A stretch of DNA of 13,620 bases from Actinomycetes bacterium (GCA_021808665.1 JAKBBA010000084.1:1-13620), one strand, 5' to 3'; positions 1 through 7,007 are shown, numbered from the stretch's first letter. Made by a program: numbers and translations. Notes: generated from the sequence alone by a model not told the origin.

Positions 1-249
1 TAGTTCGACTATCGTCTCGAACACCTCCTCGGCGACGACCACCCGCATCGACGGGTCGATGTCAGCCGCCAGGCATCCGAGCATCGTCGTCTTCCCCGAC
101 CCGGGGGCTCCCGCGATCAGGATCGACGCTCCGCTCTTGACGCATGCTGACAGGAACCTCGCCGCCGCCCGGTCAAGCATGCCGAGAGCGATCAACTCGT
201 CGAGGCTTCGGCGCAGCACCCCCGAAAATTTTCTGATATTCACGAGCAT
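1..249 (-). pseudogene. TadA/CpaF-type pilus ATPase, 5'-truncated fragment
   Basis: The minus strand is open from position 249 to the window edge and gives 83 residues that resemble the ATPase core of the TadA/CpaF (type II/IV secretion, Flp/Tad pilus) family. Visible landmarks are VNIRKF followed by a helical stretch, a Walker A motif GAPGSGKTT (encoded near 79-105), CLAAD, and EEVFE, the start of the acidic box after the Walker A strand. In the family this enzyme hydrolyses ATP at the inner face of the membrane to drive pilin assembly. The N-terminal part normally found before VNIRKF is missing: the frame runs directly into the recombinase relic and meets its TAA at 268-270. An ATG exists at 247-249 but has no Shine-Dalgarno sequence. 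The 3' end lies outside the window. I read it as a gene broken by element insertion. The family call is fairly sure; whether it is expressed is unknown. Confidence 0.75.
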
Positions 250-270
250 ATGGAGATCAGCATCGACTTA
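244..270. other. Left junction of the older integrated element (attL-like)
   Basis: Homology to the pilus ATPase ends, and homology to the serine-integrase 3' end begins, at about 250-253. The same TGGAGATCAGC string occurs at the equivalent place beside the intact integrase (6899-6909), 6-7 bases outside its stop codon. Large serine integrases commonly lie with one gene end beside the attachment site, so this is the likely left attachment site of an older element. The exact core cannot be set without the empty target site. Confidence 0.5.
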
Positions 271-359
271 TGCGGAAGTCGATGCGATGGCGTCGGGCCA
301 TGCGTCGTCATTGGCGCCAAGCAGAGGTAGGTGGCCGCTAATTCGCAGGTCCGGTTTGC
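252..359. repeat. Direct repeat, copy 1 (integrase 3' end)
   Basis: Copy 1 of a 108-base direct repeat whose partner is 6900-7007. I aligned the two by eye without gaps and count three mismatches. The unit covers the attachment-proximal bases and the last codons of the serine integrase. Beyond 359 similarity drops sharply, although recognisable patches continue to about 430. Confidence 0.9.
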
Positions 360-433
360 GGGCGGTGTCCTATGCAGGTTTAAAAGACCCTTCCGCGTCC
401 TTTGCCGCCGGCCCGGAAGACCCCCGCGTGCAC
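268..433 (-). pseudogene. Relic of a large serine recombinase C-terminus
   Basis: The minus strand encodes a decayed version of the last 50 or so residues of the integrase at 6916-8604. The final stretch is well preserved, ending DDAWPDAIASTSA against DDAWPVAIASISA in the intact protein, with its own TAA at 268-270. Upstream, the codons matching the distal zinc-knuckle region contain an in-frame TAA where the intact gene has a Glu codon, next to the Thr-Cys of its second CxxC, and one extra base near 360. Both would destroy the product. No other part of this recombinase gene is visible. It is probably what remains of the integrase of an earlier element. Confidence 0.85.
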
Positions 434-684
434 TTCTACAAACGATGATGGCGAAGGATTGGAAAGCACGGCCAGGTTCGGCCTTTAAAGTCGCAAGGCA
501 ACTATGCAGCCTGAATGCTGAACTCGGATTTGAGCCAGTGCCCGTCTACCACACCGAATTGTTACAGGCGTCTGAGCACACGGATGCTCCCGCTCCACTT
601 GTCGCGGGCTCAAGGGGGACGCCGTCTGTGGTGGATGCGCCACTCAGACTGGACTAGGCCGTCAGCGAGAAGGCGGTACTGAGC
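434..684 (+). other. Possible small ORF or gene debris between two recombinase relics
   Basis: A plus-strand frame from ATG 445 (a second ATG at 448) to the TAG at 655-657 would give about 70 residues, including ELGFEPVPVYH. It has no clear Shine-Dalgarno sequence, no family I recognise, and third positions less G/C-rich than the AICE genes. It sits between two recombinase relics, so it may be a fragment of an older gene. The frame also continues upstream through the integrase relic, which argues against that ATG being a native start. I see nothing else in this stretch. Confidence 0.2.
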
Positions 685-1149
685 TCAGATGTGATCACTA
701 TTGACCGGCGTCCACTCGGCGAGCAGCGTGACCAACTCGGGATGAAGCGGTCGTTGCGGCGTTTCCCGACCGGGACCCGTAGCCAGTAGACGTCGCCGAT
801 CAAGGTGACGGCATCAGAGTCGAGCTGGCACATTCCGCTGGCACGCAGCCCGGTGCGGGCCCATCTCGACGGCAGACAAAGTAGCGGGGGATGCGATGGG
901 TCCGGGCGGCGGCCATCAACTTCGTCGCGGCTTGGTCGTCGAGGAACTTCGGTAGCGGCTCGATCCGGGCTGGGATGTCACCATCGAAGATCCGGTTCCG
1001 GTCCGGAGCCTCGGGCCAGTCCCATTCGAGGATCCGCTCGAAGAAGATCCTGATCATCCGCAGACGGTGCCATTGAGTGTTCTTGGCCGTGAGGGCGCCA
1101 TGCCTTCCGGGCTGGACTACAGGCCAGAAATTCTCGGCGTCATCGACCG
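685..1149 (-). pseudogene. Tyrosine recombinase fragment with frameshifts (Tn554 TnpB-like)
   Basis: Three consecutive minus-strand frames together spell part of a tyrosine recombinase. The first (about 1149 to 860) contains RLRMIRIFFERILEW, PEAPDRNRIFDGDIPAR and PLPKFLDD, the core-binding part of Tn554 TnpB-like integrases. The second (about 865 to 745) contains RTGLRAS, with the first catalytic Arg region, then LIGDVYWLRVPVGKRRNDRF. The third (about 745 to 685) contains HPELVTLLAEWTPVNSDHI and then a TGA at 685-687. The last frame change, near 742, looks like a small deletion. The C-terminal half carrying the HxxR box and the tyrosine nucleophile is absent, so the product cannot be active. 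The family match is from remembered motif patterns, not a search. Confidence 0.8.
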
Positions 1150-1168
1150 CTCTTCACCTTTTCGGAAA

Positions 1169-1294
1169 CTAGCCGGCTCGGTTCGAAACTGATCTGCGAG
1201 CCCTGCTCGACGACGCGTCTCCCTCCGGGCACTTCTCGGCCCACTCTCGGACACGACGCTGCGTATTCGTCGGCCGGGCACGCCAGAACTCCAT
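1169..1294 (-). CDS. Short ORF ahead of the recombinase relic, probably its 5' end
   Basis: An ATG at 1292-1294 has a good Shine-Dalgarno sequence (GGAGGA, a few bases upstream) and opens a 41-codon frame beginning MEFWRARPTNTQRRVREWAE, ending at a TAG at 1169-1171. Its place just upstream of the recombinase relic suggests it is the damaged N-terminus of that gene, separated from the rest by one or more frameshifts. The SAM-like N-terminal part of integrases often has this Trp/Arg-rich look, but I cannot confirm the link. It could instead be an independent small gene. Positions 1295-1562 hold no convincing gene. Confidence 0.35.
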   Translation of the reverse strand: MEFWRARPTNTQRRVREWAEKCPEGDASSSRARRSVSNRAG

Positions 1295-1562
1295 TCGCTT
1301 CCTCCGGAAACCCGTACATAGCTCCCTACCGGCGATCGGAGGCGAGGGCGATTCGGCTTTTCGCGACCGCGTTCCGGGACGCCCTGAGCCCGCGCGAAGT
1401 GCCGATATGCGTCATCGGATGAGGATCGAGAGTTGGGTTATTGCTCGCGCGTTATGTCGCGAAACCAAGGATGCCCCTTCGCCGGTTACCGGGCAGGCTA
1501 AAGTACCTGGCAGCCAAGGTCGCCTAATTGTGTGGGCCGACGTCTGAGTCAGTCGCAGCTAG

Positions 1563-2054
1563 TCACGCAAGGATTCCGTTCACTTCGATGCTCGCAGCCA
1601 GCAGCTCCTCCTGAGCTGTGGCCAAGTCCTCCGCCAGTTTTTCGATCTCGTCCGGTTTTACCTTCTCTGCAGAGGGCCACGGCTGCCGCCACTTACTGCG
1701 TACCACGGATAACCCGGGGCGCCCGTCGGGTAGTCCCTCGACCCAGGTCCCATGGATCAGGCGGCTCCGTTGGCCGTAGAGTTCGCCGCACCTTACGACC
1801 GCGGCGCGAAAACGCGCGACCTTGTTCGGGTCGCCGAGGGGGGGTCCTCGCACCTCGTCGTTGGCGTCGATTATGGCGATGGCATTCTCTGCCAGCCACT
1901 TCACGCCCTGCCCAGCGGCGACAACGTTCGCGCGGGGCGAGCCAAGCAGGGCGGCAAAAATGGACCTCAGCAGCATCTCCATGCTGGCCGATGCCTCTGC
2001 GACGGCACCGAGGTGATAACGGCGTACCGCTCGTGCCTCCTTCTCGGCACTCAC
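1563..2054 (-). CDS. Hypothetical protein with a HEPN-like RxxxxH motif
   Basis: About 163 residues if the GTG at 2052-2054 is used. The frame stays open upstream to 2477, but that part looks non-coding in composition. The protein is mostly helical. Residues 17-45 form an amphipathic helical segment, and residues 92-104 read LYGQRSRLIHGTW. The RSRLIH at 96-101 fits the RxxxxH signature of HEPN domains, whose active members are metal-independent RNases in toxin-antitoxin, Abi and CRISPR systems. The last 35 residues (PDEIEKLAEDLATAQEELLA) look coiled-coil. The Asn often following the Arg is Ser here. No nucleotidyltransferase (MNT) antitoxin partner is next to it. The gene is co-oriented with the patatin gene about 740 bases upstream. 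It is probably a real gene; the HEPN assignment is moderate, and the start is uncertain because no clear Shine-Dalgarno sequence precedes it. Confidence 0.6.
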   Translation of the reverse strand: MSAEKEARAVRRYHLGAVAEASASMEMLLRSIFAALLGSPRANVVAAGQGVKWLAENAIAIIDANDEVRGPPLGDPNKVARFRAAVVRCGELYGQRSRLIHGTWVEGLPDGRPGLSVVRSKWRQPWPSAEKVKPDEIEKLAEDLATAQEELLAASIEVNGILA

Positions 2055-2795
2055 CCCATCGTCATCGCTCGCGGGAGGAGAAGTCTCGGTGATGCTCTTA
2101 ACGATACTACTGCTTGTGAAAGCGAGAGGAACAAGCCCCGGGAAACAGTCAGTGGGAGGACATCCTCCCGATGCTTGAAGTGCCGTTCTGCACCCCGGCC
2201 AGCGCTCCCGTCGAGGCGGGGTCAGGCCGCTGATCTGTGTGGCCCGCTCTGTTCGGAGATGGTGAGCCTCGCTAAGCGATATAGCCGTCGTTCGGCCCCC
2301 GGCGCTGGTCGACGCGGATCGATGTTCGGGGCGTCCGTTACGTTCGCGACTGCCCGCCAACGGCACTTGGATGGCTGGGTCGCCGGTGGTTGATGGCGCG
2401 CTTTGCCGTGTTATTGGGCTTGTATCACAAGCCGAGAAAGTCCGCTGGCCCCATAATCGGAACGTCTCACCGTTCAAGTCGACGGTCGAGCGGATCCAGC
2501 ACGAACTGTGCCGATGAACACGCTTCTCGGACGACGAGGAGGGCTGCTTCGGAAGATAGTGCTGTGGGAGACTCCGACTATGGCCCGTAGGGTCACTCCT
2601 GTGAAAACGCTAATAGGTTCGCCAGCCTGGGCCGTTTTGGCACTCGTGGGCTACTTCGCCGCGTGGTCGGTGCCAGCAGGTGCCCTCCGCCGACGATACG
2701 CACGGGCTGCCGCCTCAGCTGAACCCCAAGCCGTACGTCGGGCCAGTAGATGGAAGCGCAACATTGCTCTGGGAATCAGGTCTGGTGACGACCAT
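2055..2795. other. Intergenic stretch with only weak ORFs
   Basis: I find no confident gene. Two weak plus-strand candidates exist. One is an ATG ORF at 2371-2517 (48 residues, including FKSTVERIQHELCR, which resembles the end of some longer protein). The other is an ORF with an ATG at 2581 (GGGAG upstream) that predicts one membrane helix (AWAVLALVGYFAAW) and then a basic tail, but it runs 267 bases into the patatin gene on the opposite strand, stopping at 3062. The region has mixed base composition and looks like gene debris. The minus strand should contain the promoter of the HEPN-like gene, but no consensus is clear. Confidence 0.4.
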
Positions 2796-4826
2796 CTAGG
2801 ACCGAGGAAGCCTCCTTCGAGACATCTCAGTCGGCCACCCGACATACTGGCGGGGAGACAACGACTGAAAAGCAGCGACGGTTACCTTGGCTATTACCCT
2901 GAACCAGGCTCTGGAGGCACCAACTTCATCCGCTGGAAGCGGCTCGAAAGCACGTCCCCGCAATGTCAGGAGCTCGTCACCGGCTTCGAACCCATCGGCG
3001 AACCCCATATCGATGAGAGCGGACACCTTACGTTCTCGAAAATTGAGGGTGCCTCTAATTAGACCGCCCAAGTACTTCGTCGGCTCCAATATGAGGATCG
3101 GCGGCAGAGCTGGCATCTCCCTTGTAGGGGCGAGGGGTGTACCAGTCCGATCAGGTACCGACTTCGTTCGGATCAAGCGCCGATCTCTCGCATTCCTACG
3201 AGTTGACTCATGGCGAAATTCCTCAGATGCCAAGTAGTTCTCATCCCGCAACTGCGGTCGACCACTTCGGCGTGCCCACTTCTCCCACGTCTCGAAGAGA
3301 GTTCCCGTCGGTGTCTCTAGAAGGAGTCGGTCCCTGTACTCCGCGGCTAAACGCTCCGGATCCACAGCTGCGCGCCCTCTCGACTTTAGCAACACCACAA
3401 GAATTCCATCGAGTCCTAGGTTAATAAGGGGCACGATCGGAGCGTTATCTAAGACGCCACCATCGACCGAGTAACAAGCTCCCTTCCGACCAACCGATGG
3501 GAAAACAAATGGAAGAGCGCTGGACCGAAGTAAGCTATCTTTTACAGAGGCCATGTGGGAAGCAGCCAGGTCGATGTATCGAGGGACGAAACCTACTATT
3601 CCGCACGACAGAGCGGACAGTTCCGAGTACCAACCATAGATATAGAATTGGTGGAAGAAGGGAGAATCGGGATTGAAAGTCCGCCGATAGTCAGCGATAG
3701 CGCAGTAAGTCGGGATTCGTGGAGCCCAACCGGCGAGAAGGCGGTCATCTATCAGTTCCTCTACTCGATGAGTGGGGGACAACGAGAATGACGATAGGAC
3801 AGCAGCTTGATGTCGGAGGATCTCGGCATCGATCCGAAGCCATACACCAATTAGACGACCGAACGTCCACGGCAGTGCCGTAAACTTCAGAACGTCGGTC
3901 GCCCAACGATGCCTAAGGCCATACCGAGCGATCAGCAGTGCCCAGGGAAGATTGTATGTAACGAGTTCGCTGATATACATCGCTGCAATCACGGCCAGAG
4001 CAGGTAATATTCTCAACGACTTCGCAGAAACCTTGAGAACTGAACCAGGCGTCAGGGAGCGCCAGAGGTCGATCGTGGCGCGAGCGCCCTTTGATGAGTA
4101 GGCCGCTGCGTTCAGGGCACCAATCGATGCTCCGCTGACGGCGACCACCTCCAACCCCTTAACTGAGTCTAACGCGCTTAAGACACCCGCTTGGTAGGCC
4201 CCCTTCCCTCCGCCGCCGGCGAGAACCACACCGACTCGCATACGTCCATCTTCTACGGGGGGCCCCATCTCTGCAGGCTTAGGGAGTGCGGTGGGCGCCA
4301 ACTCCGGCGACCACTCGCGGAATCTAAACGGTCGTCGCCGACCCCTCCACTCAAGGAGCGGATTGCCAAATGCAATCGCACGAGAGGCTGGTATTGCATA
4401 GAACGGATCTCGAATACAGGCAGACGAATAGGAGTCGTCTGCCTCAGTTATCCGCCCGGCGCGAAATAGCGCCTGGGCTCTCCAGAAGTAGCTCTCTGCG
4501 CGATCTGGCCTCAGCGCAATAGCGCTATCCATCGCCGCAATGGCGTCGGTCACCCAGCCTCGAGAGGCCAAGGCACGACCGAGCATCACGTACGCCTGGT
4601 GCGCCTCTGTTGTACCCGTGGCCGCTCTTAAACTTGCGAGGCACTCCGTCAATCGGCCCCGCTTCAGCTGTGCCTGCGCTAACGCTACGAGACATCGCCC
4701 GACGAACTCCGCTGAGACAGCTTGTAGTGCCTCGAAGAGTTCGCGCTCGGCCTCATCGAAGTGGCTGGTATCTAGATAAGCCAGTCCGATGAGGAGATAT
4801 TCCACCCACGTGTCTTCGACTGCCAT
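2796..4826 (-). CDS. TPR-patatin phospholipase-like protein
   Basis: 676 residues from the ATG at 4826. Residues 1-140 form TPR-like helix pairs (YLLIGLAYLDTSHFDEAERE; AYVMLGRALASRGWVTDAIA; YFWRAQALFRAGRITEADDS). A patatin domain spans about 195-485: oxyanion loop GGGGKGAYQAG (204-214), nucleophile elbow GASIG (232-236, Ser234) and catalytic DGG (455-457, Asp455), so the Ser-Asp dyad is intact. Patatins hydrolyse acyl chains from membrane lipids. Between 265 and 330 lie hydrophobic segments that may bind membrane. The last 190 residues are unassigned, with a KYLGG-containing strand-rich piece. No Shine-Dalgarno sequence precedes ATG 4826, and the frame remains open and TPR-like for 33 more codons up to the TGA of the TPR gene, so the true start may be upstream. 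Third positions are less G/C-rich than in the AICE genes, which suggests separate acquisition. Confidence 0.9.
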   Translation of the reverse strand: MAVEDTWVEYLLIGLAYLDTSHFDEAERELFEALQAVSAEFVGRCLVALAQAQLKRGRLTECLASLRAATGTTEAHQAYVMLGRALASRGWVTDAIAAMDSAIALRPDRAESYFWRAQALFRAGRITEADDSYSSACIRDPFYAIPASRAIAFGNPLLEWRGRRRPFRFREWSPELAPTALPKPAEMGPPVEDGRMRVGVVLAGGGGKGAYQAGVLSALDSVKGLEVVAVSGASIGALNAAAYSSKGARATIDLWRSLTPGSVLKVSAKSLRILPALAVIAAMYISELVTYNLPWALLIARYGLRHRWATDVLKFTALPWTFGRLIGVWLRIDAEILRHQAAVLSSFSLSPTHRVEELIDDRLLAGWAPRIPTYCAIADYRRTFNPDSPFFHQFYIYGWYSELSALSCGIVGFVPRYIDLAASHMASVKDSLLRSSALPFVFPSVGRKGACYSVDGGVLDNAPIVPLINLGLDGILVVLLKSRGRAAVDPERLAAEYRDRLLLETPTGTLFETWEKWARRSGRPQLRDENYLASEEFRHESTRRNARDRRLIRTKSVPDRTGTPLAPTREMPALPPILILEPTKYLGGLIRGTLNFRERKVSALIDMGFADGFEAGDELLTLRGRAFEPLPADEVGASRAWFRVIAKVTVAAFQSLSPRQYVGWPTEMSRRRLPRS

Positions 4827-4925
4827 TTCGGAGAGGTGAAGCTGGGCTTCCCTGGCTCCACCAGATCTCCAGCTTCCATCTCCCAGAGGCCCAAGGAGTA
4901 AGCTCTCGCGGAGTCTATCTTTCGC

Positions 4926-6128
4926 TCAGGCGCTTAATTTAGATGAAGGCCCCGTGGACTGGACCTCCCCGGCGGTTATTGCTATCGAGAACTGAATGTG
5001 GCGAGTTACTTCGGCAATGAACTTCTCAGGGCTATCTGCGCTGACGAGTTCGGTAGCTCGAAGGATCACGCTAAGATGCTCAGGCTGCAGCTTTGGAACG
5101 TAATGCCCGGCCATCCGGTTTCCGACCCGTAGGATCTTCAGGTCCAGACGTGACGATAGTTCAACGACCTCGGCTAACGCAGTTAGTTCAGCTTCTGGAA
5201 GACTAGCGACCGTGTCTGGAACTGCGATGACAATCAGCCGTCGAGCCATGTCGTCGAAAGTCAGGCGGAGAGCGTCGGCCGTCTCAACTGCACTTCCCAG
5301 CAGTTGGACAGTTGCGCCGAGGGCATGTGCCGTCTCCGCTGCCGCAATAGCGAACCCAAAACCAGACTGTCCTAGTCCGGTGACGATCACATCTGGTATT
5401 TCACTCCGAGGTTCGAAGGTGACCTTGAATTCATCCGCTGCACTCCCGATTCGATGCATCAGTTCCTCGAGAACATCCTGATAGATCCTGTCTGGCCGTG
5501 GTGGTCGACGAACTGCACGAGCAGATCGATTTCGGAAGTAGATGGCGTGGCGCATGATGGAGAAGCAATCCGGTGAGGACTGGAAGTGCTCTCTCAATAT
5601 GTTGACCGACCGACTGTGCAGGTCGCAGGCTTCCGAAGCTCGACCAAGGGTCAGCAGCTTGACTCCAAGGTGATCCAAAGAAATTGCAAGCTGCGTGGGA
5701 TCCGAATCTGCTCCTTCTGCCTCGGCGAGTCGCAACCGGAGTACCTGGTCGGAGACGTCTGCTGCGTCCTCCAGGCGTCCGAGGTGCCAGAGGAATTGCC
5801 CCCGTTTGTCCAGCAGCAGCGCTAGCTCAGCTGTCATGTTCGGGGGAATGTCATCAGCCTGTCCGAGGCGAATCAGCTCGTCCACCGCTATCAGAGCAGT
5901 CTGGTAGTCCCCAAGTGCCTCGGCGCTCGTAGCAAGCATCGAGAAGCGCCGGATGGCGGTGTTGTTATCAGAGCTGCGCCGTGCTTCCCTGAGGGCCAGT
6001 TGGATCGCTACCGACGTTATGCGTGGCCTCGCCGCAGCTAGCAGTTGTGGCACAGCTATCAATGCCATCGCCTGCAGAAGGCCTAGAGCGACAGGTTCTT
6101 TCAACGCGCGAAGTAGTCGAACAGACAT
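4926..6128 (-). CDS. TPR protein with C-terminal alpha/beta domain, partner of the patatin gene
   Basis: 400 residues from the ATG at 6128 to the TGA at 4926-4928. Residues 11-35 are hydrophobic and could be a membrane-associating helix. TPR-like pairs follow at about 58-92, 98-135 and 148-182 (LAISLDHLGVKLLTLGRASE is typical of actinobacterial TPR proteins). Residues 245-340 look like an alternating alpha/beta fold: strands IPDVIVTGLG, ATVQLLGS, RRLIVIAVPD and LKILRVGN. I cannot assign it; a diverged Rossmann-like or TIR-like sensor fold is possible. The gene lies directly upstream of the patatin gene, in the same frame, 99 bases apart. The reading frame before the ATG is closed after 13 codons. 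TPR repeats suggest a protein-binding or sensing role. It could also be the C-terminal remnant of a longer STAND/TPR protein. It is a real gene with unknown function. Confidence 0.75.
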   Translation of the reverse strand: MSVRLLRALKEPVALGLLQAMALIAVPQLLAAARPRITSVAIQLALREARRSSDNNTAIRRFSMLATSAEALGDYQTALIAVDELIRLGQADDIPPNMTAELALLLDKRGQFLWHLGRLEDAADVSDQVLRLRLAEAEGADSDPTQLAISLDHLGVKLLTLGRASEACDLHSRSVNILREHFQSSPDCFSIMRHAIYFRNRSARAVRRPPRPDRIYQDVLEELMHRIGSAADEFKVTFEPRSEIPDVIVTGLGQSGFGFAIAAAETAHALGATVQLLGSAVETADALRLTFDDMARRLIVIAVPDTVASLPEAELTALAEVVELSSRLDLKILRVGNRMAGHYVPKLQPEHLSVILRATELVSADSPEKFIAEVTRHIQFSIAITAGEVQSTGPSSKLSA

Positions 6129-6435
6129 TCTGGGGCCGATCTGGTAGTCGGGTCTGCGAGATGCCGGTCAGGAGACTACTGCCCTAGAAGTCCCTTGGTG
6201 ATCTCATACCGAGGAGGATCGGAACGTCCGGGGCACTCGGCCAAACGTCGTCCGCCGAAGCCCTGCGGGAAAGCTCAGGGTCAGCTGAAGCGTCACCGAG
6301 CGGCTATCCCCAAACGACGGACCCCCAAGCATCCCCGATCGCCGGGACTGGGGCGCACAGAGCGACGCCCCTCGATGCCGACTCGGGCAGTTGGATCGTG
6401 TGCATACTCGGCGCTCTGCGCTTACGGGTCCCGCT
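6129..6435. other. Spacer between the TPR gene and the recombinase relic
   Basis: No coding region is convincing on either strand. The plus-strand frame from 6195 is Pro/Arg/Ser-rich and antisense to the recombinase relic for much of its length, so I take it as a shadow. This spacer must contain any promoter for the leftward TPR-patatin unit, but I see no clear -35/-10 pair. Confidence 0.4.
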
Positions 6436-6465
6436 GGTTCTGGGCGCCAGCTGGCTCCCAGAACC
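6436..6465 (-). terminator. 30-base near-perfect palindrome after the recombinase relic
   Basis: GGTTCTGGG (6436-6444) and CCCAGAACC (6457-6465) are perfect inverted arms around GCCAGCTGGC, itself a palindrome. Only the pair at positions 10 and 21 of the 30 mismatches. It begins 6 bases past the stop codon of the leftward recombinase fragment, the place of a hairpin terminator. There is no T-tract, which is common for actinobacterial terminators. It could instead be a recombination or protein-binding site. Confidence 0.6.
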
Positions 6466-6470
6466 CCAGG

Positions 6471-6848
6471 TCAGCGGGCTGCTCCGGCGATGTAGGTGGA
6501 CACGATGTAGGTGGCGTGACGGTAGAGGGAAACTCTGGCCCGGTCGTAGCGCATGGTCGTGCGAGGGTCGGCGTGGGAGACGGCCTCTTGGACGTCGCGT
6601 AGCGGGACCCCGGCGTCAAGGGCTGCGGTGATGAACGCGTGGCGCAGGGTGTGCGGGCCGATGGGCTTGGCCACGCCAGCGCGGCGGGCGACACGCCGCA
6701 CGACCCGGGCAGCGCCGTGGCGGTCGAGGCGCTGACTGTCGATGTTGGTGAAGATCGGCCCAGCGGCACGCTCACCGATGGCCAGGTCGACGGCGCGGGC
6801 GGGTGTCCCAGAATGCTCAGCCCACTGGCCCCCACGGGTATCTCCCAA
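6471..6848 (-). pseudogene. Tyrosine recombinase, C-terminal catalytic fragment
   Basis: The frame encodes the second half of a tyrosine recombinase catalytic domain: LDRHGAARVVRRVARRAG, then HTLRHAFITAALDAG with the HxxR box, LRDVQEAVSHADPRTTMRY with the second His and the nucleophile Tyr, and a tail ending YIAGAAR. Relatives run to roughly 300-400 residues with an N-terminal SAM-like domain and a first catalytic Arg; both are absent here. The family-like sequence begins around residue 18 of the frame (TPARAVDLAIGERAAGPIF) and the frame is closed by a TAA just upstream of the only available start, a TTG at 6846-6848. The break lies within 50 bases of the junction of the next element, which suggests the gene was cut by that integration or by the deletion that followed it. 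It is a different lineage from the relic at 685-1149. Confidence 0.85.
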
Positions 6849-6883
6849 GTGCTGTTAGCTTCAGCTCTGACTGAGGGCAGCCC

Positions 6884-6909
6884 GCTGATCAGGGTGCTTG
6901 GAGATCAGC
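6884..6909. other. Candidate left attachment site of the AICE (dyad)
   Basis: GCTGATC (6884-6890) and GATCAGC (6903-6909) form a perfect 7-bp dyad with a 12-base spacer, lying 7 bases outside the serine-integrase stop codon. Serine integrase attachment sites are imperfect dyads of about 40-50 bp, often at the end of the int gene. The same right half occurs at the older junction near 250. The core dinucleotide cannot be defined without the other end, which I could not find in the window. Confidence 0.45.
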
Positions 6910-7007
6910 CTCGACTTATGCGGAAATCGATGCGATGGCGACGGGCCATGCGTCGTCATTGGCGCCAAGCAGAGGTAGGTGGCCGCTAATTCGCAGGTCC
7001 GGTTTGC
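6900..7007. repeat. Direct repeat, copy 2 (integrase 3' end)
   Basis: Copy 2 of the 108-base direct repeat, partner of 252-359. It covers the attachment-proximal bases plus the last 30 or so codons of the intact integrase. The two copies are 6.6 kb apart in the same orientation, so homologous recombination between them would delete the whole cargo zone. Confidence 0.9.

Noticed and set aside
1532..2393. Two plus-strand ORFs of 186 and 213 codons
   Set aside because: Antisense to the HEPN-like gene and its upstream region; composition is random-like and no start signal is seen.
2055..2477. N-terminal extension of the HEPN-like gene to an ATG at 2477
   Set aside because: The frame is open, but the sequence is Ser/Thr/Arg/Pro-rich with no structure, unlike the helical part after 2054.
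2508..3062. Plus-strand ORF of 184 codons with a predicted membrane helix
   Set aside because: Half of it lies antisense to the 3' end of the patatin gene. Only the first part could be real, so it is noted in the intergenic entry and not called.
6195..6602. Plus-strand ORF of 135 codons before and across the recombinase relic
   Set aside because: Passes through the palindrome and antisense to the recombinase fragment; Arg/Pro/Gly-rich with no domain.
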